Of a stretch of 7,496 bases of DNA, positions 1 to 5,582 are shown piece by piece; the stretch's first letter is position 1, and each line of letters starts with the position of its first letter. The notes below the pieces were generated by a model. That model did not search any database and had not been told where the DNA came from. It worked only from the letters and a program-made list of their open reading frames with translations. The stretch lies in the NCBI GenBank assembly GCA_002315685.1, contig DCHX01000041.1, positions 1-7,496 of the forward strand, written 5' to 3'. The position numbers were made by a program, and so were the translations under genes. Source of the stretch: Ruminococcaceae bacterium UBA1741. Lineage in GTDB: Bacteria; Bacillota; Clostridia; Oscillospirales; Acutalibacteraceae.

Positions 1-1087
1 ACATACCCTGCACTATTCCTCCCGTCTTTGCTATTAACTTTTTATCGGTTATTGTAACAATAATATTATGAGCATTTGATTTTTTTGAATTATTTATTTT
101 TATTTCACAGCTATAAAGCTCGGGTTTATCTCCGTTTATTGTTGAAAGAATTTGTGCTTCACCGTTTTTAACATCCTGTTTTAATGCAACCTCTGTAAGC
201 ACCGAGTTTTCAAGACCACCCGTCAAAACACCATATACGCCGTTATCCGAATTTAGACTTATATCTGATATTTTTTCATAGGTAAATCTGCCCTTTAATT
301 CCCCTGCTTTTCCGTTTTCGCCCTTTTCTACCGACAAAATTTTAGCACCTACAAGCTCGCCCGACTCGATAGAAAGTATTTCCTCGGTATCGCTGTCGTA
401 TATTCCGTGTCCCAAGCCGCATATAACATTATCGGAAGGACTGTAAAATGTCATAGTTCCGATTCCCGCCGAGCTATCCCTAACCCAAACACCCGCACGG
501 TAGCAGTTGTTTTCTTTATCAAGCTTCGGCAATAGCTTAATCGACATATTCTTACCGTTTCTTACTATTGAAAGTTTAATTTGTTTACCTCCGCTTGCTT
601 TAACAACTTCGCCTAAATCCTCATTACAGGTAATTTCGTTGCCGTTAGCGGTTTTGATATAGTCCCCGACTTTAAGTCCCGCATCCTTCGCAGGACAGCA
701 CTTTCCGTTTTTAGTTTCTACCTCGGAAATTTCAATTACAAGCACACCGTCGGTATATAATTTCATACCGAACGGTGTTCCGAGAACTTGAACGTGCATT
801 TCGTCCACTACTTCAAGTGTTGTTTTAGAAAAGGGTATCACACCGAACATTTTAAGGTCAACTTGAAATGTATCTCCCGCATTTTTGAAGTCTTCGTTAG
901 ATATTTCGGTTCCGTTATTTACTGCCGTAACAGGCACAAATGAGCTTATGCTGAAATTATCCTTTGTTGATATTTGATAACTGTTTGAAACCGATTTATC
1001 AAGCGTATAAATCAAAACAAATATGGCAACACAAAATATAAACAGCAAATAAAATAACACTTTGAATATGTTTTCTATAATTTTCAT
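1..1087 (-). CDS. spoIVB: SpoIVB-type sporulation peptidase (S55), C-terminus cut off by window edge
   Basis: In known spore formers SpoIVB is a serine peptidase secreted from the forespore into the intermembrane space. It cleaves SpoIVFA so that SpoIVFB can process pro-sigma-K. The reading frame is open for 362 codons from an ATG at 1085-1087 to the window edge. Residues 8-27 form one hydrophobic membrane anchor. Residues about 95-188 form the PDZ region, with the family-like stretch TPFGMKLYTDGVLV at 104-117 and a CC-containing loop near 130. The peptidase domain follows and carries GLGHGIYDSDT at 224-234, where H227 matches the catalytic histidine. The last visible residues are GGIVQGM (356-362), and the next codon begins with T, as expected for the serine of the family's SGSP motif. 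The start is supported by GGAAGTG at 1093-1099 and by the anchor lying at the N-terminus. It lies just downstream of the PFOR terminator, so it should have its own promoter. In Bacillus and many Clostridia spo0A follows spoIVB, but that region is outside the window. Confidence 0.92.
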   Translation of the reverse strand, partial: MKIIENIFKVLFYLLFIFCVAIFVLIYTLDKSVSNSYQISTKDNFSISSFVPVTAVNNGTEISNEDFKNAGDTFQVDLKMFGVIPFSKTTLEVVDEMHVQVLGTPFGMKLYTDGVLVIEISEVETKNGKCCPAKDAGLKVGDYIKTANGNEITCNEDLGEVVKASGGKQIKLSIVRNGKNMSIKLLPKLDKENNCYRAGVWVRDSSAGIGTMTFYSPSDNVICGLGHGIYDSDTEEILSIESGELVGAKILSVEKGENGKAGELKGRFTYEKISDISLNSDNGVYGVLTGGLENSVLTEVALKQDVKNGEAQILSTINGDKPELYSCEIKINNSKKSNAHNIIVTITDKKLIAKTGGIVQGM

Positions 1088-1092
1088 AACAT

Positions 1093-1099
1093 CACTTCC
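1093..1099 (-). promoter_or_regulatory. Ribosome binding site of spoIVB (weak)
   Basis: GGAAGTG lies 5 nt before the ATG at 1085-1087. It is a poor match to AGGAGG. It supports this ATG because the residues that follow form the expected N-terminal membrane anchor. Confidence 0.5.
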
Positions 1100-1134
1100 A
1101 CTAATATTCTTGCCAAAACTTAATAAAATAAACA

Positions 1135-1183
1135 AACAAAAAAAGACCGCTTATCAAGCCGAAGCTTTGAATAAGCAGTCTTT
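1135..1183 (-). terminator. Rho-independent terminator of the PFOR gene, UUCG loop
   Basis: Read on the minus strand, the arm AAAGACTGCTTAT (1171-1183) pairs with ATAAGCGGTCTTT (1142-1154) with one G-T wobble. After a small bulge, the inner GC/GC pair closes a TTCG loop (1160-1163). The C(UUCG)G form is an unusually stable tetraloop. A run of T (1135-1144 read on the minus strand, partly in the stem) follows at once, then T-rich sequence. The hairpin begins about 20 nt after the PFOR stop and lies before spoIVB, so it separates the two genes. On the plus strand the T tract is weaker and no plus-strand gene is present. Confidence 0.9.
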
Positions 1184-1203
1184 AATTTTAATTTTTGAAA
1201 CTA

Positions 1204-4200
1204 TTATTTGCCGTAAAGCTCAACCAATTTTTCAAGATGAGCACGACGAGCCTTTGCAGTTTCAGCAGCCTTATCAAAGAGTTCATTTGCACGATCGGGG
1301 AATGAGCGTGTAAGTGAAGAATAACGAGCTTCACCGAGGATGAATTCCTTATAATCGGCAGTAGCAGGCTTGCTATCAAGTGAGAACGGAGATTTGCCGT
1401 CTGCTTTGAGTGCAGGATTATAACGGAAGAGATCCCAATATCCGCAGTCAACAGCCTTCTTCATTTCGCTCTGACAGTTAACCATACCGCCCTTAATAGA
1501 GTGCATTTCGCAAGGAGCATAGCCGATGATAAGTGAAGGACCGTCATAAGCTTCTGCTTCCTTAATTGCTTTAAGAGTTTGATTTTGGTCAGCACCCATA
1601 GCGATTTGTGCTACATAGATATATCCGTAGGACATAGCAATTTCAGCCAAAGACTTTTTAGCGATTGCTTTACCGGCAGCAGCAAATTGAGCAACCTGAC
1701 CGATATTTGAAGCCTTTGAAGCCTGTCCGCCGGTGTTAGAGTAAACTTCGGTATCAAATACCATAATGTTTACATTTTGACCGCTTGCAAGTACATGGTC
1801 AAGACCGCCGAAGCCGATATCATAAGCCCAACCGTCTCCGCCGAAAATCCAAACGGACTTCTTGGAGAGATATTCGCTGTTAGCTAAAACATCGTTGCAC
1901 TTCTCGCACATAGGACCTGCCTTCTTAATAGCAGCTACAAGCTCCTTAGAAGCCTTTGCATTAGCTTCGCCGTCATTAAGAGTTGCAAGATAAGCTTCAC
2001 CGCAAGCCTTAACCTCAGCCTCAGCCTTGTCAGACTCAACAATAGCCTTAACATCATCAATAAGACGCTCACGAATAGCGTTTTGACCTAAATACATACC
2101 GTAACCGTGCTCAGCGTTGTCCTCGAACAATGAGTTAGCCCAAGCAGGACCATGGCCGTTAGCATCAGTTGTGTACGGAGAAGTAGCAGCAGGACCGCCC
2201 CAAATTGAAGAACAACCTGTTGCATTGGAAATATACATTCTATCGCCGAAAAGTTGTGTGATAAGACGGGCATAAGAGGTCTCAGCACAACCTGCGCAAG
2301 AGCCGGAGAATTCAAGCAACGGCTTCTTGAACTGTGAAGAAATAAGATTTGCACTGCTTGCAACATCTTCCTTTTCGGTTACATTTGCAACGCAGTAATC
2401 AAACGACTTCTGTTCAACGAGTTGTCCCTCTTGCGGAGCCATTTTAAGTGAGTTTGTAGGACATACGCCAACGCAAACTCCGCAACCCATACAATCAAGC
2501 GGAGATACCGTCATTGTGTAAGCATAGCCCTTGTTTGTAACGAGTTTTTCTTTTGTAGCAACTTTAAGTGTATCGGGAGCCTTTGCCTTTTCGTCAGCAG
2601 ATAAAGCGAACGGACGAATTGTAGCGTGAGGACAAACAAACGCACACTTGTTACAACCGATACAAGTATCGTTATTCCATTCAGGCACCATAACGGCAAC
2701 GCCACGCTTTTCATAAGCGGAAGCACCTTGTTCAAATGTACCGTCAGCATAATCGGAGAATGCAGAAACAGGTAATGAATCGCCGTTCATAAGACCTACC
2801 GGCTTCATAAGAGTATCAACCATCTTAGCAAGCTTTGCAGGTCCTTCGGTCTTAGCACCGTCATTCTTATCGGCAGCATCAGCCCAACTGCTCGGAATAT
2901 CTATCTTAACATAAGCGGTAGCACCGGCATCAATAGCCTTTTCGTTCATTTGAACGATTTCGATACCCTTCTTCATAAACTTCTGAGCTTTTTCTTTCAT
3001 ATAGCCGATAGCTTCTTCACGGGGAAGAACTTCACTAAGAGCAAAGAAAGCGGATTGAAGAACGGTATTTGTACGCTTGCCGAGACCGATTTGTGCAGCC
3101 AAGTCAATAGCATTAACCGTATAAAGCTGAATGTTGTTCTTTGCGATATATCTCTTAGCCTCAGCAGGCATATGCTCGTTTAACTCCTCAGGAGTCCACT
3201 GACAGTTGATAAGGAATACACCGCCCGGTTTAACATCGTTTACCATCTTGTAGCCCTTAATAACATAAGACGGGTTATGACAAGCAACGAAGTCAGCCTT
3301 ATTTATGTAGTATGGGCTCTTAATCGGCTTGTCGCCGAAACGCAAGTGCGAAATGGTAATACCGCCGGTTTTCTTTGAGTCATACTGGAAGTATGCTTGA
3401 ACATACTTGTCGGTATGGTCGCCGATAATCTTGATAGAGTCTTTGTTAGCACCAACGGTACCGTCTCCGCCGAGTCCCCAGAACTTACATTCTTTTGTGC
3501 CGGCAGCAGCGGTGTTAGGAGCTTCAACCTCTTCAAGTGAAAGGTTAGTAACATCATCAACAATACCGATAGTAAACTGAGCCTTAGGAGCATCCTTTTT
3601 AAGCTCATCATAAATTGCGAATACGCTTGAAGGAGGAGTATCCTTAGAGCCTAAACCGTATCTACCGCCGGTAATAACATCAATATGTCTGCCTTGCTGT
3701 GCAAGAGCGGCAACAACATCTAAATAGAGCGGTTCGCCTAATGCACCCGGCTCTTTTGTACGGTCAAGAACAGCAAGCTTCTTAACAGTAGCAGGAATAG
3801 CCTCAACCAACTTTTCGGCAGAGAAAGGACGGTAAAGACGAACCTTTACAAGACCTACCTTTTCACCCTTTGCGGTCAAGTAATCAATAACCTCCTCTGC
3901 AACATCGCAGATAGAGCCCATAGCAACGATTACACGGTCAGCATCGGAAGCACCGTAGTAGTTGAAAAGCTTATAGTCAGTGCCGAGCTTTGCATTAACC
4001 TTGTCCATATATTCTTCAACAATTTGAGGCATAGCATCATAATACTTATTGCAAGCCTCTCTGTGCTGGAAGAAAATATCGCCGTTTTCGTGTGAACCAC
4101 GCATAACAGGACGCTCAGGGTTAAGCGCTCTCTTACGGAATGCTTCAACAGCATCCATATCGCACATTTCTTTCAAATCCTCGTAATCCCAAACTTGAAT

Positions 4201-4746
4201 CTTTTGGATTTCGTGAGAAGTACGGAAACCGTCAAAGAAGTTGATAAACGGAACTCTGCCCTTAATAGCAGCCAAGTGAGCAACAGCGCCCAAGTCCATA
4301 ACTTCCTGTGGGTTAGTTTCGGCAAGCATAGCAAAACCGGTTTGACGGCAAGCATATACATCGGAATGGTCGCCGAAAATGTTAAGAGCGTGAGATGCTA
4401 CGCAACGAGCAGACACATGGAATACGCAAGGAAGCAATTCACCTGCAATCTTATACATATTCGGAATCATAAGTAATAGTCCCTGAGAAGCGGTAAAGGT
4501 AGTGGTAAGAGCACCGGCAGCAAGAGAGCCGTGAACTGTACCGGAAGCACCGGCTTCGGACTGCATTTCGGCAACCTTAACGGTTGTGCCGAAGATATTC
4601 TTTAAGCCCTGAGCAGACCACTGATCAACATAGTCAGCCATCGGGCTGGATGGTGTAATCGGATAAATTCCGGCAACTTCGGTAAACGCATAGGAAACAT
4701 GCGCAGCGGCGTTGTTACCATCCATAGTTTTGAATTTTCTGGCCAT
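1204..4746 (-). CDS. nifJ: Pyruvate:ferredoxin (flavodoxin) oxidoreductase, single-chain PFOR
   Basis: This cytoplasmic enzyme oxidises pyruvate with CoA to acetyl-CoA and CO2 and passes two electrons to ferredoxin or flavodoxin. It is a central step of anaerobic fermentation. The 1180 residues have every expected part in order. The pyrimidine-binding domain I (about 1-255) has YPITPSS at 28-34 (T31), E64 and R114, matching thiamine/pyruvate-site residues of the Desulfovibrio africanus enzyme. Domain II (about 265-390) has RTKEPGALGEPLY at 329-341. The gamma/CoA domain (about 420-600) begins WGLGGDGTVGANKDS, and an EKR-type segment follows at about 605-680. A two-cluster ferredoxin domain has C695, C698, C701, C705 and C752, C755, C758, C762. 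The C-terminal thiamine diphosphate domain has proximal-cluster cysteines C817, C820, C845 and C1079, and GDGWAYDIGFGG at 970-981 through YSNTGGQ at 1002-1008. Nothing is broken. The protein ends where most clostridial enzymes do and lacks the extra C-terminal domain of D. africanus. The ATG is fixed by an AGGAGG site. The gene has its own promoter and terminator, so it is probably monocistronic. The gene is also called por or pfor. Confidence 0.98.
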   Translation of the reverse strand: MARKFKTMDGNNAAAHVSYAFTEVAGIYPITPSSPMADYVDQWSAQGLKNIFGTTVKVAEMQSEAGASGTVHGSLAAGALTTTFTASQGLLLMIPNMYKIAGELLPCVFHVSARCVASHALNIFGDHSDVYACRQTGFAMLAETNPQEVMDLGAVAHLAAIKGRVPFINFFDGFRTSHEIQKIQVWDYEDLKEMCDMDAVEAFRKRALNPERPVMRGSHENGDIFFQHREACNKYYDAMPQIVEEYMDKVNAKLGTDYKLFNYYGASDADRVIVAMGSICDVAEEVIDYLTAKGEKVGLVKVRLYRPFSAEKLVEAIPATVKKLAVLDRTKEPGALGEPLYLDVVAALAQQGRHIDVITGGRYGLGSKDTPPSSVFAIYDELKKDAPKAQFTIGIVDDVTNLSLEEVEAPNTAAAGTKECKFWGLGGDGTVGANKDSIKIIGDHTDKYVQAYFQYDSKKTGGITISHLRFGDKPIKSPYYINKADFVACHNPSYVIKGYKMVNDVKPGGVFLINCQWTPEELNEHMPAEAKRYIAKNNIQLYTVNAIDLAAQIGLGKRTNTVLQSAFFALSEVLPREEAIGYMKEKAQKFMKKGIEIVQMNEKAIDAGATAYVKIDIPSSWADAADKNDGAKTEGPAKLAKMVDTLMKPVGLMNGDSLPVSAFSDYADGTFEQGASAYEKRGVAVMVPEWNNDTCIGCNKCAFVCPHATIRPFALSADEKAKAPDTLKVATKEKLVTNKGYAYTMTVSPLDCMGCGVCVGVCPTNSLKMAPQEGQLVEQKSFDYCVANVTEKEDVASSANLISSQFKKPLLEFSGSCAGCAETSYARLITQLFGDRMYISNATGCSSIWGGPAATSPYTTDANGHGPAWANSLFEDNAEHGYGMYLGQNAIRERLIDDVKAIVESDKAEAEVKACGEAYLATLNDGEANAKASKELVAAIKKAGPMCEKCNDVLANSEYLSKKSVWIFGGDGWAYDIGFGGLDHVLASGQNVNIMVFDTEVYSNTGGQASKASNIGQVAQFAAAGKAIAKKSLAEIAMSYGYIYVAQIAMGADQNQTLKAIKEAEAYDGPSLIIGYAPCEMHSIKGGMVNCQSEMKKAVDCGYWDLFRYNPALKADGKSPFSLDSKPATADYKEFILGEARYSSLTRSFPDRANELFDKAAETAKARRAHLEKLVELYGK

Positions 4747-4754
4747 TGAAAATT

Positions 4755-4760
4755 CCTCCT
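4755..4760 (-). promoter_or_regulatory. Consensus ribosome binding site of the PFOR gene
   Basis: AGGAGG, a full match to the anti-Shine-Dalgarno sequence, lies 8 nt before the ATG at 4744-4746. It is the strongest ribosome binding site in the window and fits a highly expressed enzyme. Confidence 0.93.
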
Positions 4761-4811
4761 AAAATTATTTGTGTTAGAGAAAGCAAGCTTTTAGCAGTCT
4801 CATACGAATAT

Positions 4812-4840
4812 ATAATAACACTTTTGTAGGCTTTTGTAAA
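4812..4840 (-). promoter_or_regulatory. Sigma-A-type promoter of the PFOR gene with extended -10
   Basis: On the minus strand the -35 box TTTACA (4835-4840) and the -10 box TATTAT (4812-4817) are separated by exactly 17 nt. A TG dinucleotide one base before the -10 gives the extended form TGTTATTAT. Start of transcription is expected near 4804-4806, leaving a leader of about 58 nt. The sequence upstream is A/T-rich and could act as an UP element. The promoter lies after the terminator of the preceding operon, so PFOR is transcribed on its own. Confidence 0.82.
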
Positions 4841-4847
4841 CACAAAA
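4821..4847 (-). repeat. Direct and inverted TTTTGT/ACAAAA repeats over the PFOR -35 box, possible operator
   Basis: Read on the plus strand, CTTTTGT occurs at 4821-4827 and again at 4831-4837, exactly 10 bp apart (about one helical turn). The second copy forms an inverted repeat with ACAAAA at 4842-4847 (TTTTGT, 4 nt, ACAAAA). The inverted repeat covers the -35 box and the direct repeat lies in the spacer. This placement suits a transcription factor that blocks RNA polymerase. The spacing does not match the usual 18-bp Rex site (TTGTGAA...TTCACAA type), so no regulator is named. Chance similarity in A/T-rich DNA is possible. Confidence 0.4.
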
Positions 4848-4859
4848 TATTTAATATTT
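4845..4859. repeat. 15-bp A/T palindrome upstream of the PFOR promoter
   Basis: AAATATT-T-AATATTT is a perfect palindrome around one central base, just upstream of the PFOR -35 box. It could be part of an UP element or a protein site. It is made only of A and T, so chance is a real alternative. Confidence 0.3.
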
Positions 4860-4872
4860 CGGCATTTTTTGT

Positions 4873-4901
4873 AAAAAAAGAGCACAGTTTTTTCTGTGCC
4901 C
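4873..4901 (-). terminator. Rho-independent terminator of the radical SAM operon
   Basis: On the minus strand GGGCACAG (4894-4901) pairs with CTGTGCTC (4880-4887), giving eight pairs including one G-T. The loop is AAAAAA, and seven T follow (4873-4879). It begins about 27 nt after the stop of the DUF2344-type gene and ends before the PFOR promoter, which sets the operon boundary. Confidence 0.92.
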
Positions 4902-4928
4902 GATAAATATAACATATAAAAAGACTTA

Positions 4929-5582
4929 TTATATAAATTTCTCCATATTTTTATCAAGAATCGAAGTTCTTGTTACCGTGTAGCAATAGTATTCGTCATT
5001 AAAGTCGTTATAAAACGAATCTATTAAAAGTGCGGGGTTAATATTATCATCTGAGCCTGCGGGCAAAACAAGAGAAAGCTTGGTTTCGTTCCCGACAACC
5101 CCAATATCAAAGGCCTTTATTTTTTCTTTTATGTCTATTTCCTTATAATCGCCTTTTTTAGTCCGCTTTTTCGTAACGATTTTGTCTTTGCCGATAAACT
5201 CTTTTAGTTTTTGAGCCACATTTCCGTTGTCGTCAAATACAATATCATAAGTCGCATATCCGATTTCTCCCACCTTTTTTATAGGCTCTACCGCATCAAA
5301 AAATCTAATATCAGGAGGACAAACCGAATTTAACTTATCTACAATTTCGCCTAATGGTGCGTTATCGTCATTTATGCGAATATCCATTATTTCGTACTTA
5401 CCCTCAAAACCGAGCGGAAGCGGTAGTGCAAAGGTAATATACGGGTGCGGATTAAAGCCCTCGGTGTACCAAATATCGAGCTTTGCCTTTCTTACAATTC
5501 TTGTCATAAATCTGTTTATGTCAAGATGGGAAACAAAACGGGCACGGGCGGATTTTGTAAAAAGTAATCTAACGCTTTTCAA
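4929..5582 (-). CDS. TIGR03936 / DUF2344-type radical SAM-linked protein
   Basis: This small conserved protein (217 aa from the chosen start) is of a family found next to, or fused to, TIGR03960-type radical SAM proteins. Its biochemical role is not established. Family marks are SHLD at 18-21, GFNPHP at 42-47, ALPLPLG at 52-58 and a basic stretch KKRTKKGDYKEIDIKE at 138-153. It has no signal peptide or membrane segment, so it should be cytoplasmic. Family proteins begin with a strand leading directly into the SHLD motif, which fits a TTG start at 5580-5582 giving MKSVRLLFTK. A GGAAAGGG site at 5591-5598 lies 8 nt upstream of that TTG. A GTG at 5589-5591 would touch that site. The ATG at 5655-5657 would add 25 residues encoded wholly inside the upstream gene's C-terminal coding region. 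With the TTG start it overlaps the preceding gene by 14 nt, so the two are almost certainly co-transcribed and translationally coupled. A terminator follows. Confidence 0.9.
   Translation of the reverse strand: MKSVRLLFTKSARARFVSHLDINRFMTRIVRKAKLDIWYTEGFNPHPYITFALPLPLGFEGKYEIMDIRINDDNAPLGEIVDKLNSVCPPDIRFFDAVEPIKKVGEIGYATYDIVFDDNGNVAQKLKEFIGKDKIVTKKRTKKGDYKEIDIKEKIKAFDIGVVGNETKLSLVLPAGSDDNINPALLIDSFYNDFNDEYYCYTVTRTSILDKNMEKFI

Noticed and set aside
1100..1135. Possible forespore sigma factor promoter before spoIVB (AATATTA near 1102-1110 as a -10 with a TTTATT-like -35)
   Set aside because: Only 5 of 7 and 4 of 6 bases match the sigma-G consensus in A/T-rich DNA. spoIVB is expected to be sigma-F/sigma-G controlled, but this site is not convincing.
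1062..1313. Plus-strand frame of 83 codons across the intergenic region and the PFOR 3' end
   Set aside because: It reads through the terminator hairpin and the antisense of PFOR, has no ribosome binding site, and has a composition typical of reversed coding DNA.
4747..4811. Riboswitch or structured leader in the PFOR 5' region
   Set aside because: The leader is only about 58 nt, with no strong stem or alternative terminator before the ribosome binding site.
4832..4847. Rex (NADH-sensing repressor) operator at the PFOR promoter
   Set aside because: The half-sites TTTTGT and ACAAAA are only 4 nt apart. The usual Rex site spans 18 bp from TTGT to ACAA, against 12 bp here.
4715..4957. Minus-strand frame of 80 codons spanning the intergenic region before PFOR
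   Set aside because: It crosses the terminator and promoter and ends inside the PFOR start in another frame; its low-complexity, A/T-rich composition looks non-coding.
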